Under the pieces are notes generated by a model, which worked only from the letters and a program-made list of their open reading frames with translations, searched no databases and was not told the origin of the DNA. From Dipteris shenzhenensis (taxonomy: Eukaryota; Polypodiophyta; Polypodiopsida; Gleicheniales), in assembly GCA_047967505.1 (NCBI GenBank), contig CM106540.1: a stretch of 64,000 nucleotides of DNA. One strand, written 5' to 3'. Shown here one piece after another: positions 1 through 11,100 of the stretch; position 1 is the first letter of the stretch; every line of letters begins with the position of its first letter. The position numbers and the translations under genes are program-made.

Positions 1-1
1 A

Positions 2-985
2 GTATGCTCAATGGTTGAGAGGATGTATGATTGGAAGAGCTTTATTCTACCTTTCATACAAAAAGGTGGTGATGCCCTGATTGGTCATAGCGCTCCACAC
101 TATTTTCGATTTTTCTTAAAGGATGAAAAAACAGTGATGCAATGGCAACACTATTCTCTTGATACAAAATGGGAACCTGAAGAACCTTACTCTCTCTTAA
201 CTTCAATCCCGAGCAAAGAAATGCATCCAACATGGGCTCCTATAAAAGAATTCAGCGAGAAATCCAAAGGTGAAATAGAAGGCTTAAAAGCTTTTATTGC
301 ATACAAAGAGGAAATGCTCCGGAGATTTCCTGATTAGAAGCCCTCTTGGAAGGAACACACTACTGTTGTAATTAGCAAGACCTACCAATTGATAAAGGAC
401 CTTGCAAAAATGCAAGAAGATGATATTAAGGCAGAACGGCCTTTATTTTGGCCAAATGTTGGTAATGACTTACGTCCAGCATGTGGTCTCTTTAAAAATG
501 AGTTTGAATCGTTGCTCCCACGTCCATATTGTGGACCCAAGAAGAGAGAGTTTATGCCACAAATAGACATAGATGTCCATTGTTTTGTTGCAGTTCGACC
601 ATCGGATGATGAACATGAGAACGTGAAGTTTTGGGTTGCAAAAGTAGTTGACATGAGCATGGATGACCGGGGGAGAGCTACAACATTTACAGCGGTATGG
701 TATGAGTCAAGGGGCAGGAAGGAGAACCAATATAACAGTACATTGTATAGTAGTTGTTTGAAAAAGGAATGGGTCCCAAACCATGAAGCAATTTCAAGAC
801 TTTCCACAGAGATAGTCATAGTATCCTAGAAATCAAGGTCAAAGAAAACAAAGAAGCACATGGGGTATAATGTAGAAGACAAAATAAAATTACCGCAACC
901 AATTATTACACACATTACAGAGTTCACAAAGATGCTCGCCCGGGAGGAAGTAGAAGGAGATAGCGCAAATGAAGAATGCCCATGA
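2..985 (+). pseudogene. Interrupted ORF with a barrel-like C-terminal module; 5' end outside the window
   Basis: One reading frame runs from the window edge to a TGA at 983-985, broken by two TAG stops at 335-337 and 827-829. The frame is already open upstream of the first ATG (position 11), so the N-terminus lies outside the window. The middle part (389-829) ends in a segment of roughly 90 residues with the pattern 'FVAVRPSDD...VKFWVAKVVDM...FTAVWYES', which resembles the small SH3/Tudor/BAH-like barrels (F-W-x-A/G-K-V then a W-Y strand) found in chromatin-linked and transposon-linked proteins. After the second stop the frame continues with a Lys-rich tail. I do not recognise the N-terminal part. 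A real gene read through TAG is less likely than a decayed copy, since the window is full of broken elements. The family assignment is inference from the motif only. Confidence 0.45.
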
Positions 986-2302
986 TAACACCATTCAAAT
1001 ATCGAGAAAGAGTGAAGGTGGTGGTGGTTGTCAGATGAGAGTGAATGAAGATGGCACCCAAGCGACAAGTGATGACAGAAAGGACATTCTGAACAAGCAA
1101 ATGTTTGGATCGCTCATTTCTGTGATCATGATAGAAAAGGACATTCAAACAAGCAAATGTTTGGATCGCCCATTTGTACTAAACTCATTGTAAAGGAAAA
1201 ATTAAATTATTGAAAAGACCACAGGAGATCCTTTGTACAAAGACTCATCCAGAGCAATATTTGTTGTAAAACTTATGACATGATAATGTAAAATTGCAAG
1301 CATAGCTATTGCTATTTTTTGGAGTACAAAAGAGGCTTCCATCATGTCTCATGTGTATATAAACCTTTTAATTTCTTGAATATTCAAGAGTGTTATAGTT
1401 TTCTGCATTGAAAGTAAAAAGAGTCTTACAGGTCTCTTATGTATACATTTTTAAAATGTTGTGAATCCTCAATAGCATGGTTTTTCATGGATTTAAACTA
1501 ATAACTCGGATTTTTTATTTTAAGAATGTGATTCTTATAAACAAGAAATACAAATTTAGGATTTAATAGTAGTTTTTGCATTATTTGTACAACATTGTAG
1601 AGAGATATTTTGAAATGTCTTATGTGAAAATGATAGTGCCAGAAAGTAAACTTTTGATTCTCGAATGACAGTTTCATAAAGTAAACTTTTCAGTTGGGAA
1701 CGATTTTAAGGAATAGTCCAAAAGTAGACATATGAGTCCAAAATTAATGAAATAAGTGTTGATGCATGTTTCTTTCTATCTTATGGTGGCTATATAAAAT
1801 GTGCCTCTTTGTTGTCTATTGGGAACTTCTTATGTATATTTTTGATAGCTGAACGTGGGCACCTCATGATCTTTTCAGGTTATTGCCTGGAAGTACCTGC
1901 AAGATTCAAGAATAGTTTATCAAGCTTGTTATGAACAGTAAATGTTCTAAGGTTTAACGAATGACCTGAGTAATGGCTACAGGCATGGATTCTCCAGATT
2001 GACATCTCACAATTGCAGGCTCTGATAGTCAGGTATGCTATCGCAAAACATATAATGCACAAATGGCGTGTATTAGAGAAAACCTGCTAATGATCTGCTT
2101 GATTTATGAGATGTAGATCTTCTGAGTTAGAATATCAACATTTTCCAAATTAGAATGTTGTACTAGTAAACATCAAATGGGTTTTCTAAATCATAGCCTT
2201 GTACACAATCCGTTGAAATAGAGCAATAAGCTGTCAAACATACACTGATAATGGAGCCACTCTCGACATATTGGGGCAAATATTTTGTTCCGCAATCTTT
2301 TG
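986..2302. other. AT-rich stretch without recognisable genes; one 55 bp tandem duplication
   Basis: No coding region with family similarity was seen on either strand. The only clear structure is a two-copy direct repeat of about 42 bases at 1079-1120 and 1134-1175 (shared core 'caagcaaatgtttggatcg', 55 bp period). The rest is AT-rich and may be intron or intergenic sequence belonging to the Csl fragment that follows. Confidence 0.5.
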
Positions 2303-2864
2303 ATATACGGCTCCACAGTCGAAGATCTTTTAACGAGACTCAAAATTCACTCCTGAGGCTGGAAATCTGTATACTGCATGCCATCTCCTCCTGCCTTCAT
2401 AGGCTGTGCTCCGACGAACAGCGAGGATGTGTTGAATACAAGGAAATGATGGAGCACCGGAATTCTAGAGATCCTTCTATTCTGCAGAGAGTCTCCAATC
2501 TTGTACAAGCACTCATAGCAATTATCTCATTTGCAAAGGATGATATATCTCTATTGTTTCTTTGGCCACCTGATGTGCCTTCTGATGTTCACATATGCGC
2601 TCTTGCCAAGCGTATCTTTAATCAATGGGACACCCCTTCTCCCCAAGGTATGCAACAGTTTCTACTTGCACTCGACTGTAATTGAATGTATGTCAGTAAA
2701 GGCCGGGGAGTCTTGTTGACAGACAGTACTTGGCCATTTTGTAGGTGTTTGATCTAGCAATACTGGTGCCCATATCCCTATTTGTGTTCAACTATGGAAT
2801 CGGCTACTATGAGAACATGATGGTGGGTGTGGGAATGAAGGAATGGTGGAACGCAGAGAGAATG
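2303..2864 (+). pseudogene. Cellulose-synthase-like (Csl) C-terminal fragment, two exons
   Basis: A frame from 2303 to 2647 reads like the C-terminal half of a plant cellulose synthase/Csl glycosyltransferase (GT2). It has 'YGSTVEDLLTRLKIHS' then 'GWKSVYCMP' (the region after the catalytic core) and later 'YALLPSVSLINGTPLLPK' (a membrane segment). The exon ends in AAG followed by GT (2648). A TAG at 2741-2744 precedes a phase-0 second exon at 2745, continuing with '...FNYGIGYYENMMVGVG' and 'KEWWNAERM', the Csl 'WWN(E/D)QR' region. Stops at 2354-2356 (TGA, where the family has Arg), 2447-2449 (TGA) and 2516-2518 (TAG) show it is dead. Similarity fades after about 2864. The intron is kept, so it was copied as DNA. 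The exact subfamily (CslB/E/G/H/J-like) cannot be told by eye. Confidence 0.8.
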
Positions 2865-3754
2865 GAGGCGAATCTAGATGGCAGCTTATGGTTGGCTACT
2901 GATGAGAACATAAGTGTAGCTTTGCTTTCTCTTTTACCCAAAATTTTGTTTAAAGTTGCTTATAAACCCCCTTGTTTCCTTATGCTTTTGCTTGTTTTAT
3001 GAAAAAATTAATTTATAAGATTGGATATATTCAACTCTTATGAAGTATATACCAATATTTTGTTGCATGTGAGTTTAATTGGAATCAAGAGAAAATGATT
3101 TGCTTGGATAGGCATGGGAGAGTGTTTCTAGGATATTGAATTCATTTAATGTACCAACTGTTGGGCATTAATGATGTGGGTCGGTGTCATAGTAGCTACT
3201 CCTTGCTATGCATCATGGAGTCTCCTAATTGACCTTCTGAGGTTTATGTCCCTTCATTGTCTTGGGACCAAGATTTTGATCGAAGTGTGCACCTCCATTT
3301 TCCTTCCATTTGTTTGTATTCCTTTATCACTTTACATCGGATGCTCTTCAAGTCCAAGGGGTGGGGGAGATTGTCTCGGACCAAGATTTGGCCGAAGTGT
3401 GCACCTCCATTTTCCTTCCATTTGTTTGGGTTCCTTTATCACTTTACATCAGATGTTCTTCAAGTCCACCAAGGGGGGGGGGGGAGAGAGAGAGAGAGAG
3501 AGAGAGATGTCATCACTCTAAGTTCTTCTACTAAGTTGTAGGGTGGCTGGTCTTATCCTTACTGCTCATGGTAGGAGTTCTATTTGTATTTTGTCTGTAT
3601 TTCTACTTGATTTTGCATGGCAGAGTTTCTATTTTGAGAAACTAATTGCACAGGTGAAGACTAATTAGCAGACTCAATATGCAACTTCATCACATACAGG
3701 TTCCATATCATAAGTTTCTTTTGTCTCTTTTAAACGTTTGGTTTTGGGCTGCAG
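2865..3754. repeat. Non-coding spacer with a 117 bp tandem duplication, G-run and (GA)n
   Basis: Two imperfect copies of a ~117 bp unit begin near 3259 and 3376; both contain 'gaagtgtgcacctccatttt' and end near 'cttcaagtcca'. They are followed by a G-run (3473-3484) and a (GA)n microsatellite (3485-3506). The ORFs read across this area are only translations of the repeat. The remainder shows nothing recognisable. Confidence 0.75.
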
Positions 3755-3903
3755 GGTTCACCATTTTTCAACTACCTCTATAGCCTTTCCCCAATCAAGC
3801 TAGTAAAAGCAGGTCATATGATTCAGACATTTTCAGAGATGAGATTTCCTCCTCCGCCGATGGTCTTTGTCTCCCCAAGACAAAAGGATATCTGTTCAAG
3901 AAG
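3755..3903 (+). pseudogene. Isolated exon of a CPP/TSO1-like (tesmin CXC family) gene
   Basis: A 149 bp open segment is bounded by an acceptor-like 'gggctgcag' (ending 3754) and a donor-like 'gtaaatt' (from 3904). It encodes 'GSPFFNYLYSLSPIKLVKAG' followed by a Q-T-F-S-E motif and a P-P-P-P-M-V-F-V-S-P motif. This matches the conserved N-terminal region of plant CPP (TSO1/TCX) DNA-binding proteins, typically 'DSP.FNY...SLSPI.PVK...TF....F.SPP.VF.SP'. The family's DNA-binding part is two cysteine-rich CXC domains; none is visible in the following 1.3 kb. It is therefore either one exon of a gene with very long introns or, more likely beside a dead Csl piece, a captured gene fragment. It has no internal stop. 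Confidence 0.65.
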
Positions 3904-5250
3904 GTAAATTGATCAAAATAGTCAGGTCTAGTTCAGCTGCAACCACTCAAAGCACACTTTACGAATTAGTCTCAAAATTTTCAGCATTCTTTTTATCTAC
4001 TTGTTTTTTGAGTGTATTGCTCTTCTTGTGTTCCTTTTTCTCTTTAAATGCATACTAGTACCGGAATTGATTCAAACTGCAACTCTGAATTAAGTTTCGC
4101 AACATGCTTTATAACCTCTTTTTTTAGTATTCAAAAGTGGGCTCTTTCTGGATAGTGGGATGGATAGGTATTGTTATTTGATTTGAATAGAAGTGCCTTC
4201 TTGAGATCCTACAAAGGAAAACAAGTATACACATTTACAATAAGATTCTTGGATGTTGTACATAATGACTTCTGTGTGCAGGTGGTCATTTGGATGTGAT
4301 AGTTAGGTAGGTAATTTCCTATAGTCACAACTGATATGATGGCACGTACTACTTCATTCTTTGTTGAGATTGTATTGATTATATTCAAAGCAGAGACATA
4401 TTAAAGCAAGGCTTTGATCATATACTAGTGGATAGCAGCAACTCCCATAATTTTATTAATCCTAAGGCTTTGTAAATAGTGATTTTGCAAGCACTGATAT
4501 AGAGCATGGTTTGAGAGTGGATTTAATTGAAAGACAGCATATGCTCAACAATCTTTTGTCAACATGCCCAGATTCAACTCTCCATTGACTAGACATGATG
4601 ACATTTCTGTGTTGTGTTGGGACACATTAATGTGGTCTTGAGTCATGATTGGTTTGAACCATATATAAATTGTTACAGAGCCCAATACTCATATTGGAAA
4701 TTGTGAGAACCACCATTCATATTATTTAAAGTCAAGAAGAAAAGTCTCATCATTTCAGCAAGCCAGTTGTCTTGAGGGAAAAGCATTGGCCTTTGTGCTC
4801 TGCATTTGTTAGAGGTAAAGTCTGGTAATAGAAGTTGTGTATACGTAGAAAAATGTAATAGTGCTACAACATTTCTCTACCCTGTGACTTTCAGTTGTTA
4901 GAAACATGGCTGTCAAAAACAGCATGTACAAAATGATTTGGAAGGGCTGACAGTTCTTCCACTGCTGGCCAAAACAAACAGGATAGAATGCCAAAACAAA
5001 CAGGATAGAATGAAGACACACACAGCTGAGCCTAGTAGGCATCTTGAATTCAAGAAGGGATATATGTGCACTACTGCACAAGAACATAATGCCTCATTGT
5101 GGCAGACATATCAACATCAATCTTGGCTGCAACTAGTATGAGCATACTATTTGATAAAAAAAGGTTAGCTGTAAATACCCACATCTAATTTGCTGATGTA
5201 AATCCGTCTGCCATGTTGAATTTCCAGCACCCTATCGCTATTGTACATCC
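3904..5250. other. No recognisable gene; one 22 bp perfect tandem duplication
   Basis: AT-rich sequence in which I see no further CPP exons and no transposon protein. A perfect two-copy repeat of 'ccaaaacaaacaggatagaa'+tg lies at 4969-4990 and 4991-5012. Confidence 0.5.
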
Positions 5251-5616
5251 TGTTGGGAAGTTGTGGGAGAGAAGAGATGCATCATGACAAGAGTTGAGAA
5301 CACAAGAAGACCAAATGTGTGTTCCATTGATTGTAAGAGAGAAGCCTCTCATTTATAGAGTGGGAGAGAGGGTGTCTTAGATCATAAGCACCTCTGCTAC
5401 ATCAAAGGCAATCAGGCCTATATCATAGGGACTTCCTAAATCTTTAGCACCTCCTCAAGAGGGTGCCTTATACTACATCACCACTTGTGTCATGGTCCTA
5501 GACACCTCATAGCACTAGGTGTGCTATACTACACACACAAACATGTGACTACTAGATGCGTACATGCATCTTAGAGCAAGACCTTGATCACAAATGTCCC
5601 AACATATCCCCCCTCA
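5251..5616 (-). mobile_element. Lone LTR with adjoining polypurine tract
   Basis: The 354 bp segment 5251-5604 starts TGTTGGGA and ends TCCCAACA, an 8 bp perfect terminal inverted repeat as in plant LTRs (TG...CA). Immediately to its right, 5605-5616 reads on the minus strand as a polypurine tract (TGAGGGGGGATA), the usual sequence just before a 3' LTR. It is therefore the 3' LTR of a minus-strand retrotransposon whose body and other LTR are not recognisable to the right. The element was probably truncated by the neighbouring tandem array. Confidence 0.7.
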
Positions 5617-5841
5617 AGGGTTTGCCTCATGCTATGTCAAGGATACATCTAGTCACATAGTTTCACATGCCATCTCATGGTGGGAGATGCCTTAAAGCTT
5701 GGGTGCTACTAAAACTAGTATGTGCAATCTCTATTTGGTCTTTCATACACCATAGCCAGTGGCTGTAGAGGATTGACTACATTAGGGAAAGAATTAAGGC
5801 TGACATGTAGGCAGTAGATCTGCTGCCACATGGGTAGCAAG
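5617..5841. other. Short unassigned stretch between the lone LTR and the 281 bp array
   Basis: Presumably the last remnant of the LTR element interior. No coding similarity is visible. Confidence 0.4.
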
Positions 5842-7255
5842 TCTTTTTTAATGTATTTATTGGTGCATTGTATAGAGTAAGTTGAAATTGGTTTGGCATG
5901 CTTTATGTAGTGTAGTATTATGATTTCAAACATGAAATAAGGGCTTGGTTTAGGAAGTGGTGTCTGGTTCCTGCGCTCACAAGGCAGGGGGCTAAGAGGC
6001 ACCACGACCTAGGACTAGGTTTCTTAGATCTAGTTGACAAGTTGAAGAAATGTATGCTTATTTATTTTTTAAAAGTTTCTATTGTGAATATGCATATGCA
6101 TCATTGTCTGTGATGTGTTCTTTCTTTTTTAATGTATTTATTAGTGCATTGTATAGAGTAAGTTGAAATTGGTTTGGCATGCTTTATGTAGTGTAGTATT
6201 ATAATTTCAAACATGAAAGAAGAGCTTGGTTCAGGAAGTGGTGTCTAGTTTCTATGCTCACAAGGCAGGGGGCTAAGAGGCACCATGACCTAGGACCAAG
6301 TTTCTTAGATCTAGTTGACAAGCTAAAGAAATGTATGCTTATTTATTTTTTAAAAGTTTCTGTTGTGAATATGCATATGCATCATTGTATATGATGTGCT
6401 CTTTCTTTTTTAATGTATTTATTGGTGCATTGTATAGAGTAAGTTGAAATTGCTTTGGTATGCTTTATGTAGTGTAATATTATGATTTCAAATGTGAAAG
6501 AAGGGCTTGGTTCAGGAAGTGGTGTCTGGTTCTTGCGCTCACAAGGTAGGGGGCTAAGAGGCACCACAACCTAGGACCAAGTTTCTTAGATCTAGTTGAC
6601 AAGCTGAAGAAATTTATGCTTATTTATTTTTTAAAAGTTTCTATTGTGAATATGCATATGCATCATTGTCTGTGATGTGCTCTTTCTTTTATAATGTATT
6701 TGTTGGTGCATTGTATAGAGTAAGTTAAAATTGGTTTGGCATGCTTTATGTAGTGTAGTATTATGATTTCAAACATGAAAGAAGGGCTTGGTTCAAGAAG
6801 TGGTGTCTGGTTCCTGCGCTCACAAGGTAGGGGGCTAAGAGGCACCATGACCTAGGAACAAGTTTCTTAGATCTAGTTGACAAGCTAAAGAAATGTATGC
6901 TTATTTATTTTTTAAAAGTTTCTGTTGTGAATATGCATATGCATCATTGTCTATGATGTGCTCTTTCTTTTTTAATGTATTTATTGGTCCATTGTATAGA
7001 GTAAGTTGAAATTGGTTTGGCATGCTTTATGTAGTGTAGTATTATGATTTCAAACATGAAAGAAGGACTTGGTTCAGGAAGTCGTGTCTGGTTCTTGCAC
7101 TCACAAGGCAGGGGGCTAAGAGGCACCACGATCTAGGACCAAGTTCCTTAGTTCTAGATGACAACCTGTAGAAATATATGCTTATTTATTTTTTAAAAGT
7201 TTATGTTGTGAATATGCATATGCATTATTTTTTGGTATGCATGATGTGATGTGAT
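5842..7255. repeat. Five tandem copies of a 281 bp unit
   Basis: The anchor 'aatgtattta' recurs at 5850, 6131, 6412, 6693 (one mismatch) and 6974, exactly 281 bp apart each time. A sixth unit degenerates after about 7255. Each unit contains a GC-richer core (around 'gtggtgtctggttcctgcgc' and 'caaggcagggggctaagagg') and a palindromic 'atgcatatgcat'. On the minus strand each of four units carries the same 61-codon frame starting MVPLSPLPCE (in the first unit it runs on to 96 codons). The reading frame survives in those four units despite substitutions, but repeat homogenisation explains that as well as selection would. The constant period points to recent unequal exchange or slippage. Confidence 0.92.
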
Positions 7256-7381
7256 CCTTCTTTTTTTAATAAGTTGATACCAATTTTATGTATGTTGGGC
7301 TATGATAAAGTTGTTCCATTTCTTAGATTTAGAAAACCATTTTTGAATGCTCTTTTGTTTTGATCCTACATATGGTTTAGG
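7256..7381. other. Junction between the 281 bp array and the hAT-type pseudogene
   Basis: AT-rich, with the decaying edge of the sixth repeat unit. No other feature is visible. Confidence 0.4.
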
Positions 7382-9225
7382 GATGGAAGGATCTAAGCGT
7401 AAGGCTATTGATTTTGAGTTATCTAAAGGATAACGGAAGTATGTCAATCAGGTCCTTCGAGATGAGCTTCTTGCAGAGATAAATAATATGAGTACAAAGG
7501 AGATGGAGATGACCATAGAAAGCACTTCTAGATTGCATACTCTAAAGAGCAAAGCAAAACACAAGGCGTCAAGTAGAACTAGATCCTAACAGGAAACACC
7601 TTGTAGGGATCACAAAATGGGACACTGATGCTATGCTATGGGTAGAGAGCAACATTGGGAGTGTCTTGGCTCGATTTAATGAAGCATGTGCAAGGAATCT
7701 AACATTTGCAAATGATATTAATGAGGACACAGCTGTGGATACTACATCGTGGTTGGGAATGCATTTGTACATGGTAGAAAACAATAAGAGAAAATCATAT
7801 TTTTTACATGTACACAAACTTAATTCAGAATCCAATGCTAATAACTTAGTGCAAGTTTTGATCCAAGCTTTAAAAGAGTATGGAGGTGTGACAGAGTCTG
7901 AGATGGTCAAGAAACGTGTTTGTTTTGCATGTGATGGTGCTTCAGTCTTGCAAGGTTGTCAGAATGGTGTCTCTATACAAATAGAAATAAAATATGCTCC
8001 TTACTATGTTGGGATACATTGTATGGCTCATCGCACAAATCTAGCTTACAAAGTTGTGTCCATATTTCCATCAGTACAACGAATTGAGACGTTGGTTAAA
8101 AAAAGCTACTCTTACCTTTGCAAGAGTCTAAAAAGATACAATCAATTTAGAGTTATTGTGCACTGGATACAAAAGGGAGGAAGATTTTGAAGAATGTGGA
8201 TACTAGATGGATATCTTTGGTTCAGCCAGTGAAAAGATTATGGGATGAATAGAAGACTTTAGTCTATTTAATGCACATGGAGGCAGAAGAAGAGGCTGAA
8301 AAGGCAGATATTTTGTATCATAAACTGATCAACATAGATTCGATATTGGAATGGTGTGGAATTATTTCACTTTAAGACAAAATGAATATGTTGAGTAAAA
8401 TGTCACAATCAAAGGATATTTATATCAATGAATATGTCAAGGCAATAAAACTAACTAATTTGAGTATAACAACAGCATACGATAAGAAGTTACAAGCTCC
8501 AATTTTCAAGATGAGAAATTGTTTAAAGATTGGAAAAGTTTAATAGACCTAGATGGGGATTCCTCACTTTTAACATGTGACCAGGAAGGATATGTTTGCC
8601 TTCGTGCAAACAATCAGGTTTTCAGGATGACGAGAGAAAACAAATGACACAAAAGACTACAATACATTAAAAAAGAGGCTTTTTTAAAGAAAGTACAAAA
8701 AGTGAAAAATGCCCTTAGTGAAGTTGCAAGTGCGGTGGTAGATGAGATTAGAAGTAGGTTTCCATGAAATGACCTAATGGAAGCATTTACCATCATATTT
8801 TCACATTTTTGGGTCAATGGATCTTGTGAAAGTACCAAAGCAATTCTAAAGAATCATTTGGATGCTCTCAAAAAACACTTTGGATGGGACATTGACATGG
8901 ACAATATAAAGTACAATGGTTTGTTGGATTTTGGAAAGCTTTATTCACAGTCTTCCCTTTTTGGAGAAGTCATGCACCAGCAAAGTAATTTAATGGAAAA
9001 TGTTCAAATGCAAGGTTCGATGGTTCGGCTTTGGAACGAGCTCTCTCACAGTATATTCCTACAAGATAACATTTCTGAGTACGTCAAGCTTGCAAATTTA
9101 TGTCAAACCTTTATTCCTAGCTCAGTTGAGGATGAAAGGTAGTTTAGTACTCTCAGTTACTTCATGAATAAGCTTCGTAATAAGCTAGATGATAACTTAG
9201 ATCTTAGCTTGAGATTATAATCTTG
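7382..9225 (+). pseudogene. hAT-type transposase-like (ZNF862-like) pseudogene
   Basis: Several broken frames line up with one protein family. At 7633-8190, 'CDGASVLQGCQNGVSIQ' and 'GIHCMAHRTNLAYKVVS' are typical of the RNase-H-like core of ZNF862-like hAT-derived proteins (D-G-A-S-V-x-Q-G then C-M-A-H-R-T-N-L-A). At 8777-9220, the C-terminal hAT dimerisation motif 'SSVEDER' is followed by a TAG, then 'FSTLSYFMNKLRNKLD'. A probable N-terminus 'MEGSKRKAI' starts at 7382, with stops soon after. Frames are broken between 7480 and 7630, across 8190-8776 and at 9139-9141. hAT proteins bind terminal repeats and catalyse cut-and-paste. Too damaged to work; no terminal inverted repeats were identified. 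Confidence 0.8.
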
Positions 9226-9689
9226 TTCTTATGATGTTAGTAGCTTTCCATATGATAGAGCATTAGCACTCTGGAAGTCAAGCTGTAAAAGAAAAGGCTA
9301 TAATTAGCTTCTTTGGATTATTTAAACTAGACTTTGAGAATTTTCTTCCTCCATTGGATTTGAAGGATATTCATTATCCTTAAACAATTTTATGTTTTGT
9401 ATACTCTACAGTATCCTAAATGCTAGCTATTTCATGTATTTTGAAATTATGTAAAACGAAAAAGACAGAGTTTTCAATATAACTAGTTTTTAGTATATTT
9501 GTGAAAATTGAAAGTTTTTTAAATGCCCTAAAATATTTAGCCAAGTTTTGAAACAAAAATTATAACAAAAGATATAATTCGCCAATTCTTTGAAACTTTT
9601 AAAAATAATTTATGAAAAATTTTGCCAGTATATTATAATACTATATTTCTATACCTTCGATAAAAACATCCCTGTGTCCAACACTACAT
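9226..9689. other. AT-rich non-coding stretch after the hAT pseudogene
   Basis: No ORF or repeat of note. Homopolymer-rich sequence, possibly the 3' flank of the hAT copy. Confidence 0.45.
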
Positions 9690-11100
9690 TGCCGATCACA
9701 TGTCTCGTGTCAAGTTGGGAGAAGTAGCCATTGGAGTAGAAGATGACTTGCCAGATGCCACACTATTTTAATACATAGATGATGTTCTAGATTGGTGTGG
9801 AGATATCATTGGGTACTTAATGGCAAGATGACCACCCTTGGAAATGAAAGCAATGGATGCCCAAAAACTAATTTCAAAAGCTGCACCTTATCAACTCATG
9901 TCAGGACAACTATACAAGATAGGCAAGGACCAGGTATTAAGAAGATGTATAATGCCTCATGAGATCATGCCAATCTTGGGTGAATTCCATGAAGGAATTG
10001 TAGGAGGACACTTCCAAGGGGAAGCCATAGCAAGAAAAGTCCTCCTCGCAGGTTACTAGTGGACAACACTTTGGACAGATGCTTATGAATATGTCAAAGG
10101 TTGTGATGTATGAATATGTCAAAGGTTGTGATGTATGCCAACAGACCATTAAACCCCAACACAAAGACTTCAATCCCCTAACAACAATTGTTGCACAAAA
10201 ACCATTTGAAAAATGGGGGATTGACTATGTGTTTCCCATCCATCCAGCAACAAAGGGAACATAAGCATGCTACATCGTTGTGGCCACTAATTACTTTACC
10301 AAATCAGCTGAAGCTAAAGCCATCAGAAAGGCAGATGCTAGAATCACATCAAGATTCTTATACAAGAATGTGATTACCTAATTCGAATGACCAATTGAGA
10401 TTGTTTCGGATAGAGGCACACATTTTGTCAATGAGATAATCCAAGAACTCTTGTTTGGCTTTATGGCAATCCATAGAAAAAGCACACCCTACTATCCCCA
10501 AGGGAATAGACAAGCTGAATCCACCAACAAAATATTATGCATTATCCTCACCAAGGTAGGAGAACCACCATGTTCTGATTGGGTAGAGAAACTAAATGCA
10601 ACCTTATGGGCATACCGAACCACACTAAAGGTTAGTACAGGGAACACACCTTTTCAATTGGTATATGGCCTTGCAGTTGTGGTCCCAATAGAACTTGTAA
10701 TACCAAGCCTACACATAGCCGTACAGGAATGCATGGGAGATCATGAATCCTTGAGTGAAAGACTCTATCAATTAGAGAAGCATACAAAGACAAGACTAGT
10801 TGCCTACCATGCCATGACAACGGAAAAACGCAGAAGAAAGGCATGGTTTGATAGAAATCTTAAATCTAAAGATATCAAGGAAGGTGACTTAGTCTTGTTA
10901 TACAATGCCAAAGTACACAAGGGCAAACTCAAGTATCTAGGTCAAGGACCCTATCGAGTCAGAAAGACGAATCCCATCAGAGGTGTGCTACTAGAAACAT
11001 TGGATGGAGTCCAATTCAACACAATTATCAATGGGAGCTGACAGAAGTGCTACTACTTCAACACGCAAGCCAACCTTGACACAAATGAAGATTGGGAAAC
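9690..11100 (+). pseudogene. Ty3/Gypsy integrase remnant
   Basis: The frames from 9838 to 11041 read as a Gypsy-type integrase. First comes an HHCC zinc-binding region ('EFHEGIVGGHF...' then 'CDVCQQ'). Then come catalytic-core landmarks: Asp in 'WGIDYV', Asp in 'IVSDRGTHF' and Glu in 'NRQAESTNK'. The C-terminal 'GDLVLLYNAK...GPYRVRK' segment follows. Damage: a TAG after 'LLAGY' (10057-10059), where the family has Trp; a 25 bp perfect tandem duplication (10084-10108, 10109-10133) inside the zinc-binding region, which shifts the frame; and further stops at 10262-10264 and around 10380-10390. The core from 10451 to 11041 is open. No reverse transcriptase, RNase H or LTR is recognisable around it, so this is a 5'-truncated relic. 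Confidence 0.9.

Noticed and set aside
382-819. 145-codon ORF on the minus strand
   Set aside because: Antisense shadow of the interrupted plus-strand ORF.
5842-7255. CRISPR-like array
   Set aside because: The 281 bp units are contiguous with no unique spacers, and the context is a plant nuclear genome.
7569-7910. 113-codon minus-strand ORF
   Set aside because: Antisense shadow of the hAT-type core.
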